DNA from: Tritrichomonas musculus
Lineage: Eukaryota; Parabasalia; Tritrichomonadida; Tritrichomonadidae
Assembly (NCBI GenBank): GCA_039105265.1
Contig: JAPFFF010000007.1
Location: 620,001-684,000 of the forward strand
DNA length: 64,000 nt
Direction: 5' to 3'
The notes beneath the pieces were generated by a model. That model ran no database searches. It was not told the origin of the DNA and saw only the letters and a program-made list of their open reading frames with translations. The position numbers and the translations under genes are program-made. Shown here piece by piece: positions 55,744 through 64,000 of this stretch. Positions within the stretch are counted from its first letter, which is position 1; each line of letters opens with the position of its first letter.

Positions 55744-58700
55744 TTATTCTTTAATATCACTAATTGTTTCACTAATTAATTTTTCTACAGCTTTCAATAC
55801 AGTTGTCATACTTTTTGATTCGATAAGTTTTTTGAAATTTTCAATTGTGCTTGTTGTTTTATAACTTAATTCTTTTATATTCATGAGTTGGGTTTTCTGA
55901 CGTATATTTTGAACAAAACTACAAATTGCGAACAAACATTCAATGACTGTTTGTGCTTCTTCATAAATGTTCTTAAATTCAAGTTTATAATCTTCCATTT
56001 TTTCATCGTGATCTTTGATTAATTTTATAAGTTGCGTTTTAGCTTGATTGCCATCTGCATGTCTCTGTTCTAGTTCGTATAATTCTTCTTGCTTACTTTC
56101 AAGTGCCTTTTCAGATTCCTGTAATTTTTCTCGTGCTTCTATCAGTTCTGGATCATCTTCAACTGATCTTGACTGAATGTTATTTAATTCTTCATTAAGA
56201 TGAGCAATGACGGCATCTCGATCATCTGTATCTACTTTAGATAAGTCAACTAGTTTTGAATCGGTAATCTTTTCGATTATTTCATTGGTTGATTCTTTTA
56301 ATTTACATGCTAGATCGTCTCTTGCATCTTCTAATTTACTGAGCTCGTCATCTTTTTGAGATTTGAGTTCCTTCAACTTACTAATTTGGGCTTTGTATTC
56401 ATTCGCAAATTTTTGTTTCGCTTCATCTTTTTTCTTTTGGGTAATCTCTGCGATTTTTTCGTTTCGTTTTTGATTGTAGGCTTCTCTATATGCGTTTCTT
56501 TTGGCTTCTTCTTCTAATCTCTTCTTTTCTGCTTCTTCTTCTTCTTGTCTCTTCTTTTCTGCTTCTTCCTCTAATCTCTTCTTTTCTGCTTCTTCTTCTA
56601 ATCTCTTCTTTTCTGCTTCTTCTTCTAATCTCTTCTTTTCTGCTTCTTCCTCTAATCTCTTCTTTTCTGCTTCTTCCTCTAATCTCTTCTTTTCTGCTTC
56701 TTCCTCTAATCTCTTCTTTTCTGCTTCTTCCTCTAATCTCTTCTTTTCTGCTTCTTCCTCTAATCTCTTCTTTTCTGCTTCTTCCTCTAATCTCTTCTTT
56801 TCTGCTTCTTCCTCTAATCTCTTCTTTTCTGCTTCTTCCTCTAATCTCTTCTTTTCTGCTTCTTCCTCTAATCTCTTCTTTTCTGCTTCTTCCTCTAATC
56901 TCTTCTTTTCTGCTTCTTCCTCTTGTTTCTTCTTTTCTGTTTCTTCTTCTTGTTTCTTCTTTTCTGCTTCTTCTTCTTGTCTCTTCTTTTCTGCTTCTTC
57001 TTCTTGTTTCTTCTTTTCTGCTTCTTCTTGTCTCTTCTTTTCTGTTTCTTCTTCTTGTTTCTTCTTTTCTGCTTCTTCTTCTTGTTTCTTCTTTTCTGTT
57101 TCTTCTTCTTGTTTCTTCTTTTCTGCTTCTTCTTCTTGTTTCTTCTTTTCTGCTTCTTCTTGTTTCTTCTTTTCTGCTTCTTCTTCTTGTTTCTTCTTTT
57201 CTGTTTCTTCTTCTTGTTTCTTCTTTTCTGCTTCTTCTTCTTCTTGTTTCTTCTTTTCTGCTTCTTCTTCTTGTTTCTTCTTTTCTGCTTCTTCTTCTTG
57301 TTTCTTCTTTTCTGCTTCTTCTTCTTGTTTCTTCTTTTCTGCTTCTTCTTCTTGTTTCTTCTTTTCTGCTTCTTCTTCTTGTTTCTTCTTTTCTGCTTCT
57401 TCTTGTTTCTTCTTTTCTGCTTCTTCTTCTTGTTTCTTCTTTTCTGTTTCTTCTTCTTGTTTCTTCTTTTCTGCTTCTTCTTCTTGTTTCTTCTTTTCTG
57501 CTTCTTCTTGTCTCTTCTTTTCTGCTTCTTCTTCTTGTCTCTTCTTTTCTGCTTCTTCTACTTGTTTCTTCTTTTCTGCTTCTTCTACTTGTTTCTTCTT
57601 TTCTGCTTCTTCTTGTTGTTGTTGCTTCTTCCTTGCAATATCTCCGCTATTTCCTGCTTTAATTTCAGTTTTCTTTTTGGCCTTCTTGTCCTCAGCTCCT
57701 TCTACTTTTCTTTGTTGTTTTTTCTTGTGTTTTTCTTCCTGTTCAGTTGAGTCAGTTTGCTTAATTTCTTTTTTTGAAAATGTTGCTGTTTCAGTGTCTT
57801 TATTAATTGATGAATCATTTATAATTGGGATTTCAGCCTTCAGATTAAAAGATGCTTTCATTGGCTGGAATTTCATATTTAGTGAAATTTTGTATTTCTC
57901 ATTATATATATTGTATAAGTCGTAGAAACTAATCAAATTACTGTTATTATTATCATTGATATTGCCAAATTTGGTGTTATCAACATTAGTGTTATCAGGA
58001 TTGGTGTTATTAGCATTGGTGTTATCAGGATTGGTGTTATTAGCATTGGTGTTATCAGGATTGGTGTTATTAGCATTGGTGTTATCAGGATTGGTGTTAT
58101 TAGCATTGGTGTTATCAGGATTGGTGTTATTAGCATTGGTGTTATCAGGATTGGTGTTATTAGCATTGGTGTTATCAGGATTGGTGTTATTAGCATTGGT
58201 ATTATCAGGATTTGTATTATTAGCATTGGTGTTATCAGGATTGGTGTTATTAGCATTGGTGTTATCAGGATTGGTGTTATCAGGATTGGTGTTATCAGGA
58301 TTGGTGTTATTAGCATTGATGTTATCAGGATTGGTGTTATTAGCATTGGTGTTATCAGGATTGGTGTTATTAGCATTGGTGTTATCAGGATTGGTGTTAT
58401 TAGCATTGGTGTTATCAGGATTGGTGTTATTAGCATTGGTGTTATCAGGATTGGTGTTATTAGCATTGGTGTTATCAGGATTGGTGTTATTAGCATTGGT
58501 GTTATCAGGATTTGTGTTATTAGCATTGGTGTTATCAGGATTGGTGTTATTAGCATTGGTGTTATCAGGATTGGTGTTATCAGGATTGGTGTTATCAGGA
58601 TTTGTGTTATTCGCATTGGTATTATCAGGATTTGTATTATTAGCATTTGCATTATTAGCACTGGTATTATTATCATCATCGGAATTATTATCACTATCAT

Positions 58701-59349
58701 CAGAATCATCAGAGCCTTTACCAAATTTTTCCCCATTTGTTGACTTCATATTAATTATCGTGTTAGAAGCATCCATAATTACTTCGTCATCATCCTCATC
58801 ATTGTCATCATGATATTCCATAAGCATCTCCTGATAATATTCCCAATTATCTTTAATTTTTAAGCATGAATATGACATGTATCCAATGGAAAACAACAGT
58901 CTTGAGTCAGATATTTTTGAACAAGTGCTACTGATTTTTTTATTAAGATCAGTTTGTTTACCAACTTTATGCTTATATTTATGATTTTTAATTTTTCCAA
59001 TAATCTTTGAAATATCATTAAAATTGGCTAAACTATCTTCCCAGTTTAATCCAAGTATATGAATACCCAATATTTTGGTATTTGTGTTTACATTCGTGAA
59101 TTTAATAAAATCATCAATAATTTCTTTCATCTTATCGATTGCCATTTTTTTACATGATTCAAGCGGCTGTTCCATTGTTTCAGCAAATGAAATGATTTCT
59201 TTTGCATTTGGATTAAAATCAGTCAAATATTTTATTTGACTTTCTGAAACATTGATTAAATCGTCTAAATCTTTATTGTTATTTAAAAAATAATCTTTAA
59301 TTTCTTCCATATAAGATTCGACAGTGTCAGCGTCTATCTCTTCGCTCAT
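55744..59349 (-). CDS. Giant repeat protein with paralogous end domains (paralog 2)
   Basis: The ATG at 59349 (MSEEIDADTVESYMEEIKDY) is chosen because it aligns with the start of paralog 1; another ATG at 59466 adds 39 hydrophobic/basic residues that paralog 1 lacks. This gives 1201 residues. N-terminal domain, about 1-180: ESYMEEIKDYFLNN, LNWEDSLANFNDI, DSRLLFSIGYMSYS, and STNGEKFGKG near 200. Then about 24 copies of NTNPDNTNAN (220-463), a Lys-rich linker, and about 41 copies of RLEEEAEKK / QEEEAEKKK (574-948), which by its E/K spacing looks like a single alpha-helix. The C-terminal domain (950-1201) has coiled coil and ECLFAICSFVQNIRQKTQLM. A cytoskeletal or spacer role is inferred. Function unknown. 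Confidence 0.75.
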   Translation of the reverse strand: MSEEIDADTVESYMEEIKDYFLNNNKDLDDLINVSESQIKYLTDFNPNAKEIISFAETMEQPLESCKKMAIDKMKEIIDDFIKFTNVNTNTKILGIHILGLNWEDSLANFNDISKIIGKIKNHKYKHKVGKQTDLNKKISSTCSKISDSRLLFSIGYMSYSCLKIKDNWEYYQEMLMEYHDDNDEDDDEVIMDASNTIINMKSTNGEKFGKGSDDSDDSDNNSDDDNNTSANNANANNTNPDNTNANNTNPDNTNPDNTNPDNTNANNTNPDNTNANNTNPDNTNANNTNPDNTNANNTNPDNTNANNTNPDNTNANNTNPDNTNANNTNPDNTNANNTNPDNINANNTNPDNTNPDNTNPDNTNANNTNPDNTNANNTNPDNTNANNTNPDNTNANNTNPDNTNANNTNPDNTNANNTNPDNTNANNTNPDNTNANNTNPDNTNANNTNPDNTNVDNTKFGNINDNNNSNLISFYDLYNIYNEKYKISLNMKFQPMKASFNLKAEIPIINDSSINKDTETATFSKKEIKQTDSTEQEEKHKKKQQRKVEGAEDKKAKKKTEIKAGNSGDIARKKQQQQEEAEKKKQVEEAEKKKQVEEAEKKRQEEEAEKKRQEEAEKKKQEEEAEKKKQEEETEKKKQEEEAEKKKQEEAEKKKQEEEAEKKKQEEEAEKKKQEEEAEKKKQEEEAEKKKQEEEAEKKKQEEEEAEKKKQEEETEKKKQEEEAEKKKQEEAEKKKQEEEAEKKKQEEETEKKKQEEEAEKKKQEEETEKKRQEEAEKKKQEEEAEKKRQEEEAEKKKQEEETEKKKQEEEAEKKRLEEEAEKKRLEEEAEKKRLEEEAEKKRLEEEAEKKRLEEEAEKKRLEEEAEKKRLEEEAEKKRLEEEAEKKRLEEEAEKKRLEEEAEKKRLEEEAEKKRLEEEAEKKRLEEEAEKKRQEEEEAEKKRLEEEAKRNAYREAYNQKRNEKIAEITQKKKDEAKQKFANEYKAQISKLKELKSQKDDELSKLEDARDDLACKLKESTNEIIEKITDSKLVDLSKVDTDDRDAVIAHLNEELNNIQSRSVEDDPELIEAREKLQESEKALESKQEELYELEQRHADGNQAKTQLIKLIKDHDEKMEDYKLEFKNIYEEAQTVIECLFAICSFVQNIRQKTQLMNIKELSYKTTSTIENFKKLIESKSMTTVLKAVEKLISETISDIKE
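56506..57626. repeat. 27-bp Glu/Lys-coding repeat array
   Basis: About 41 units of 27 bases (plus strand CTTCTTTTCTGCTTCTTCCT then CTAATCT), with 24-base and 30-base length variants that keep the frame. The left block (56570-56930) uses CTAATCT (R-L) and the right block uses TTGTTT or TTGTCT (K-Q, R-Q), so the array has two homogenised parts. Confidence 0.9.
57960..58690. repeat. 30-bp Asn/Asp/Pro-coding repeat array
   Basis: About 24 units of 30 bases (GTGTTATCAGGATTGGTGTT then ATTAGCATTG), coding NTNPDNTNAN. In two places, near 58270 and 58565, PDN units are doubled. Very low divergence indicates recent expansion. Confidence 0.9.
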
Positions 59350-59961
59350 TTTTGAAAATTTTGGTGTTTTTTTTAGAAAATTTTGGAAAATAGATTTATT
59401 TTTTTGCCATATTATCAATTTAATTAAAAAAGCATAAAAATGTAAAATTTTCTTTAAATAAAACATTTTAAAAATTGCTCAATTTAATATTTTAAGACTT
59501 AAATAATTGTTATTTTAAATTATAATATTAAAAAATCAAAGATATTTATATTTCAAAAGTTTCAATTATTTGATAAGGAATTCAATTAATTTTTTTCCTT
59601 TTTCATAAATATATTTACCAAAAATCGTTAATAATAAATATTTATTATAGAAATAGATTAAATATTTGTTACTGAAAATAAAAATATAAATATTTTTTGT
59701 TCTGCCTAAAATATCGCACAAAAATATGCAAATTTATTATTCAATCATATAAAAATATTGAATCTTCTTTTACAAAGGATTTTATGCTTTGGTATTTAAG
59801 TATAATAAATAAAGATGTAAATTTTAGATATAATAGTGAATTCTAGCAGTTTAATAATAAAATAAATAAAATAAAATAAAATAAAAGGAGCAAAAAGATA
59901 TTTTGTGAATAATTCAATGAACTATTTTTTAACTTTGTTGTATTCATTAATTGGTGAAAAT
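59350..59961. other. Spacer between paralog 2 and the ArfGAP gene
   Basis: 612 bases of AT-rich DNA with an AATAA/AAATA pentanucleotide tract near 59860-59885. 59350-59466 could be coding if the upstream ATG of paralog 2 were used. Confidence 0.4.
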
Positions 59962-62900
59962 TTAGAATGGATTTATGTCAGAGAAAGGATTGTTGCTGTT
60001 ATTTGTTGAAGACTTTCCTGAAGTTTTCTGCTGTTGTTGTGATGGCTGTTGTTGTTGTCTAGGCTTCTGTTGTTGTTGTGGTTGTGGCTGTTGTAATACT
60101 GTAGGTTTCTGGCCATAGCCGTACCCAGATCCGAACAACTCCGAGCTGGGAGCATTTCCTCTTGAAGGAGTTGTTCCAAACATAGCGTAAGGATCAATTG
60201 GAGCCTTCTTTTGTTGTTGTTGTTGTTGTTGAGCAAGTGGTGGTTTCTGTGGTGAATTTTTACTTGATGACTGTTGTTGAGGTTGAGGTTGAGACTGCTG
60301 TTGTTGTTGAGCTGGAGGAGCTGTAAATGAAGAAGTATCAAAGAAGTCCAATAAGTCATCTTTCTTCTTTGGAGCATTATCATTTGTGCTGTTTTGTGAT
60401 GGCTGAAGTGGAGATGAATCGAAAAGATTATAGATTGTGCCAGAATTGTTGTCTTCACGAGCTGGCATTGTTTTCATCATGTTGGCTTGATTCTGAAGAT
60501 TTGCATTTGGTTGTTGACTGTTATTTTGGAAGCCAAAGAGATCATCTGTGATGACTGCTGTACTAGCTGGTCCTGGTGGAGGCGCTGGACTGTCATTTGA
60601 GAAGAGATCATCTATTGATCCATGATTTGAAGTTGGAAAAGTAGAAAATCGATTTCCTGAAGCTGGTGCGCCTAATGAGTCAAAGAGATCATTGGAAGCA
60701 TTGGCTGAGAGTTCAGCTGATAAGTTCGGAGTTCTGTTGGCACTATTGTTGGTACTGGTATTTTGAGGTGCACCCTTGAATGGATCAAATAAAACGCTGC
60801 CACCATTATTATTGTTGCTTGTGCTATTTGTACTGTTCATGCTGACGTTGCTTGCTTTTGGCGAGAGTGTGGCTGGTGTTCCGCTAGAAAATGGATCAAA
60901 TAATCCGGTTGAATCTCCATGACCACCAAGTTGAAGCTTTGTATTGGCATCAGAACTGCCGAAAGGATCATATAAATCATTCGAGGATTGAGGCTTTATG
61001 TTTTGTGCTTGAGGTTGAGAATTATCACCGAAATTATCAAATAAATCAGTAGAGGCATTTGCTGAGACTTTCTGTTGTTGCTGTTGTTGCTGTTGTTGCT
61101 GCTGCTGCTGCTGCGGGGCTGGTGTTGAAAATGGATCAAATACATTGTTTTGTTTTTGTGGTTGAGCATTGTTGCTTTGTCGTGGCTTGCCTTCAAATGG
61201 ATCAAAGAGATCATCATCCTTCGCTGGTTCTTGTGGTTTGTTATTATTTTGTTCACTTTGATCTAAAATATCAAATAAGTCCTCGGAACTTTGTTGTTTC
61301 AATTGTTGTTGTTGTTGAGCTTTCTGAGATTGTGCTGCAAATGGGTTGTTTTGTTGTTGTGGCTGCTGATTATTGTCATTTTCTTGATCAAGCATGTCAA
61401 ATAAGTTACTTGAATTTTGTGGTTTTGAAGGTGGTTGTGATTGTTTTTGTTCTTGTGGTTGAGCAGCAAATGGATTCTTTCGTTGTGGTTGTGGTTGATC
61501 TTCTTGATCATCGTCGTTGTCAAGCATATCGAATAAATTTCCAGAACTTTGTGGTTTTGAAGGTGGTTGTGATTGTTTTTGTTCTTGTGGTTGAGCAGCA
61601 AATGGATTCTTTCGTTGTGGTTGTGGTTGATCTTCTTGATCATCGTCGTTGTCAAGCATATCGAATAAATTTCCAGAACTTTGTGGTTTTGAAGGTGGTT
61701 GTGATTGTTTTTGTTCTTGTGGTTGAGCAGCAAACGGATTCTTTCGTTGTGGTTGTGGTTGATCTTCTTGATCATCGTCGTTGTCAAGCATATCGAACAA
61801 ATTTCCAGAACTTTGTGGTTTTGAAGGTGGTTGTGATTGTTTCTGTTCTTGTGGTTGAGCAGCAAATGGATTATTTTGTTGTGGTTGTGGTTGATCTTCT
61901 TGATCATCGTCGTTGTCAAGCATGTCAAATAAGTTACTTGAATTATGTGGTTTTGAAGATGGTTGTGATTGTTTTTGTTCTTGTGGTTGAGCAGCAAATG
62001 GATTCTTTCGTTGTGGTTGTGGTTGATCTTCTTGATCATCGTCGTTGTCAAGCATATCGAATAAATTTCCAGAACTTTGTTGCTTTGAAGGTGGTTGTGA
62101 TTGTTTTTGTGGTGGTGGTTGAGCAGCGAATGGATTCTTTCGTCTTTGGTGTGGTTGTGGTTGATCTTCATCCTCTTCTTCATCTCCTTTTTGGTCTATC
62201 ATATCAAATACGCCACCTGAGCCTTTTGGCTTTGGAGATGGTTTCGATTGTCTTTGTAATTGTTCGGCAAATGGATTCCTTTGTTGTTTCTTACTAACAG
62301 GTTGACGAGGCTCATCATCATTGTCATCTGAGCCTGATGCAAAAGGTCTTTGATTTGATTCATTTTCATCATCTGATTGATCTTCTTTATGATTGCGCTT
62401 GTGGCTCATTTGGTGTTCCTCTTCATCACTGTTAAATTTGTCATTATCCATAAGGCCAGTATCTTGTCCTTCATCGTCATCATCATTAAATACAGAATTT
62501 TGAGCTTGTTGCATTTTCATGCGTCTCTTTTCTTGTTCAGAAAGATTGGCATCATTGTTCTTATGCTTATGGCCATGTTTCTCTTTTTGTGGTTTCTTTT
62601 TAGGTATATATAAAAGGTTGATTCCTGCATTGAAAATAGATTTTGCTTTTTCTTTGAAATTCTCAACATTTTTCTTAATTTGAGGAGCGATGCTTTGATT
62701 TTGTTTCTTCTTATGCTCTTTACGATCATGATGGCGTGGAGGTTCATCGTCAGATTCATCGTTATGATTAAAGTCATGATCGCTATCATCGTCATGATTT
62801 CTTTCGATATCATTCGATTTAAGAGCTTTTTGTTGTTGATGTTTTGGTTGTGGTTGTTGTTGTTTTGGTTGTGGCTTTTGTTTTATTCCTGAAAATGGAT

Positions 62901-63999
62901 CAAATGTGTCATTATCACTGTGATCATCGTCAGTATTATTATCATGGTGTTGTTGGAATGGATTTGCTCGGCTTTTACGAATTTGCTGTTCTCGTTCATC
63001 ATCAGAACCAGATGCATTGATTGCATTTGAATCATTGTCTTGTTCAGCAGATTGCTGGTTGAAAGGATTTTGACGTCTCTGAGGCATTGGTTGCTGTTGT
63101 TGTTGTTGTGAAGGTGGTCTTCTGTTATGTAAATGATGTTGCCTCTCTCTTTCAATGTGTTCTTCTTGAAGCTGATGTAGTTTTTCTTCTTCTTCTAAAA
63201 GCTTCATTCGTTTTTCACAAGAAAATGGATCAAAAATGCCATCAGAAACTTGGTGATTTGAAAAATCTTGAGACATAAGAGGTGCAATTGGATCGCATAA
63301 GTCATATTGGTCGCCGACAAGAGGTAATTGGTCAATCTTGAATTGATCAAGAAAATCATCAAATGGGCCATTAATAATGACACCTTGGAAATTAGAGAAG
63401 TCATCATCATAATAAGTTGACTCCTGTTGTTGAAATTGCTGATTGAATGAATTCATCTGTGGTTGAGAGAATTGTTGTTGACTAAATGAGTTTTTGTGAT
63501 CATTTTGGTTTTCAAATTGTTGGTCCTGAGGTTGTTGATAATTTTGTTCATAACTATCGCTCATCTGTTGCTGATTTTGATCTGGATTCTTCTTTCTTCT
63601 TCGCCTTCTTGGTTCATTTGGTGGTGAACGATTTGGGTCTGCCCATTTTTTCATTTCATATTTTTGTCTAATAAATCTTGTCATCCCTGAAGTATCATCA
63701 GTATTTGGTCTCTGGTAATCTTGAGGAAGGAGAGCCTCCCAATATTCGTTTGCTATCTTATTGCCAACTCTCTCCATCATTGCTGCTTCCTCTTCTTTCC
63801 AGATATCAAGATCAACAGATCTAACGAATGAGATGTGTGTCCCCAATGATCTGTGGATTCCACTGCAATTAAGGCAGATAAAGATACCTAATTTTGATGA
63901 AGCCCATTTTGGATTCTTGGCACCACAATCTGCGCAATACTGGTTTTCTGGTAACTGAAGTAGAGCCATAACGCGCTTTTGGTAATTCTCGCCTTGCAT
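59962..63999 (-). CDS. ArfGAP protein with NPF/DPF endocytic repeat tail
   Basis: The N-terminal 125 residues are an ArfGAP domain: [20 protein letters not shown] then [20 protein letters not shown], with zinc Cys22, Cys25, Cys42 and Cys45 and arginine finger Arg50. It should trigger GTP hydrolysis on Arf, as in the SMAP/AGE2 group. The other 1200 residues are Gln/Pro/Asp rich and disordered. They carry more than a dozen NPF motifs (EH-domain ligands), many DPF motifs (AP-2 appendage ligands) and LFDML/LFDPF boxes. Six near-identical 44-residue units ([19 protein letters not shown] plus a KNPFAAQ segment) lie at about 61390-62120. The combination indicates a clathrin-coat adaptor. At 1345 residues it is far longer than SMAP (about 430-470). 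The ATG is one base from the window end but matches the family start. Confidence 0.87.
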   Translation of the reverse strand: MQGENYQKRVMALLQLPENQYCADCGAKNPKWASSKLGIFICLNCSGIHRSLGTHISFVRSVDLDIWKEEEAAMMERVGNKIANEYWEALLPQDYQRPNTDDTSGMTRFIRQKYEMKKWADPNRSPPNEPRRRRRKKNPDQNQQQMSDSYEQNYQQPQDQQFENQNDHKNSFSQQQFSQPQMNSFNQQFQQQESTYYDDDFSNFQGVIINGPFDDFLDQFKIDQLPLVGDQYDLCDPIAPLMSQDFSNHQVSDGIFDPFSCEKRMKLLEEEEKLHQLQEEHIERERQHHLHNRRPPSQQQQQQPMPQRRQNPFNQQSAEQDNDSNAINASGSDDEREQQIRKSRANPFQQHHDNNTDDDHSDNDTFDPFSGIKQKPQPKQQQPQPKHQQQKALKSNDIERNHDDDSDHDFNHNDESDDEPPRHHDRKEHKKKQNQSIAPQIKKNVENFKEKAKSIFNAGINLLYIPKKKPQKEKHGHKHKNNDANLSEQEKRRMKMQQAQNSVFNDDDDEGQDTGLMDNDKFNSDEEEHQMSHKRNHKEDQSDDENESNQRPFASGSDDNDDEPRQPVSKKQQRNPFAEQLQRQSKPSPKPKGSGGVFDMIDQKGDEEEDEDQPQPHQRRKNPFAAQPPPQKQSQPPSKQQSSGNLFDMLDNDDDQEDQPQPQRKNPFAAQPQEQKQSQPSSKPHNSSNLFDMLDNDDDQEDQPQPQQNNPFAAQPQEQKQSQPPSKPQSSGNLFDMLDNDDDQEDQPQPQRKNPFAAQPQEQKQSQPPSKPQSSGNLFDMLDNDDDQEDQPQPQRKNPFAAQPQEQKQSQPPSKPQSSGNLFDMLDNDDDQEDQPQPQRKNPFAAQPQEQKQSQPPSKPQNSSNLFDMLDQENDNNQQPQQQNNPFAAQSQKAQQQQQLKQQSSEDLFDILDQSEQNNNKPQEPAKDDDLFDPFEGKPRQSNNAQPQKQNNVFDPFSTPAPQQQQQQQQQQQQQQKVSANASTDLFDNFGDNSQPQAQNIKPQSSNDLYDPFGSSDANTKLQLGGHGDSTGLFDPFSSGTPATLSPKASNVSMNSTNSTSNNNNGGSVLFDPFKGAPQNTSTNNSANRTPNLSAELSANASNDLFDSLGAPASGNRFSTFPTSNHGSIDDLFSNDSPAPPPGPASTAVITDDLFGFQNNSQQPNANLQNQANMMKTMPAREDNNSGTIYNLFDSSPLQPSQNSTNDNAPKKKDDLLDFFDTSSFTAPPAQQQQQSQPQPQQQSSSKNSPQKPPLAQQQQQQQKKAPIDPYAMFGTTPSRGNAPSSELFGSGYGYGQKPTVLQQPQPQQQQKPRQQQQPSQQQQKTSGKSSTNNSNNPFSDINPF
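61389..62120. repeat. 132-bp coding repeats in the ArfGAP gene
   Basis: About six units of 132 bases coding 44 residues with one LFDML and one NPF each. For example CAAGCATATC at 61521 recurs at 61653. Outer copies are more divergent. Confidence 0.85.
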
Positions 64000-64000
64000 C

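Noticed and set aside
56490-57925. Long Ser/Phe/Leu-rich plus-strand frames opposite the Glu/Lys repeat
   Set aside because: They are antisense shadows of the GAA/AAG codons of paralog 2.
57933-58813. Ile/Thr/Pro and Leu/Val/Ser repeat frames across the 30-bp array
   Set aside because: They are other-frame readings of NTNPDNTNAN codons, with no non-repeat domain.
59350-59466. Use of the upstream ATG in paralog 2, adding a hydrophobic/basic leader (possible targeting signal)
   Set aside because: Paralog 1 starts at the position equivalent to 59349, and the extra residues have the composition of translated AT-rich spacer. Kept as an alternative only.
61059-62297. 412-codon plus-strand frame opposite the ArfGAP repeats
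   Set aside because: Repeat-driven open frame without initiation context or recognisable domain; the minus strand encodes the ArfGAP protein.

Overview
This 64 kb window looks like nuclear DNA of a flagellated parabasalid protist, most like Tritrichomonas or Trichomonas. Coding regions are intronless, spacers are very AT-rich, and many proteins carry Asn, Gln, Glu or Lys runs. The gene content fits: a huge multi-membrane-span cyclase-like protein, an ankyrin protein with a DUF3447-like segment, an axonemal dynein-associated protein, and TA-flanked DNA transposons. Several starts have a trichomonad-type initiator (TCA-Py-T) just upstream. The species assignment is inference.

Layout. 1-12.8 kb: PP2A B56 regulatory subunit (its start lies outside the window), condensin II kleisin CAP-H2, a 1708-residue pseudo-cyclase, a small coiled-coil protein, a C2-domain protein with a Gln/Pro tail, and DNA polymerase alpha subunit B. 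13.27-19.22 kb: a 5.95 kb pogo/Tigger-like transposon with perfect 42-bp inverted ends and a Myb-CENPB-DDD transposase. 19.3-23.7 kb: CYFIP/Sra1 (WAVE complex) and the ribosome biogenesis factor NIP7. 23.7-27.2 kb: no genes, several nested inverted-repeat structures. 27.2-34.1 kb: ankyrin protein, an orphan protein, an 883-bp non-autonomous TA element, an SMP-like membrane protein and an acylatable CaMKK-like kinase. 34.7-47.0 kb: axonemal CASC1/IC97, a long coiled-coil protein, an RMI1-like gene broken by a local duplication, an Rpn10-like vWA protein, a UBE3A-type HECT ligase (AZUL domain present), and a triple SUMO-fold protein ending in a CaaX box. 47.1-59.4 kb: two giant neighbouring proteins. 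60-64 kb: an ArfGAP endocytic adaptor with NPF/DPF repeats.

The most unusual content is the pair at 47107-54570 and 55744-59349. Their N- and C-terminal domains appear homologous, but the middles are unrelated: about 183 copies of an 11-residue Ser-rich repeat in one, and an Asn/Asp/Pro repeat plus a long Glu/Lys helix in the other. I know of no described family with this plan. Other items for a second look are the disrupted RMI1, the prenylatable triple SUMO-like protein, the catalytically dead cyclase and the cluster of inverted-repeat elements.

Genes are single transcription units on both strands; nothing indicates operons. Functional groups are chromosome maintenance (CAP-H2, POLA2, RMI1), ubiquitin-type regulation (UBE3A-like, SUMO-like, Rpn10-like), actin, cilium and membrane traffic (CYFIP, CASC1, ArfGAP, SMP), and signalling (B56, CaMKK-like, pseudo-cyclase, C2).
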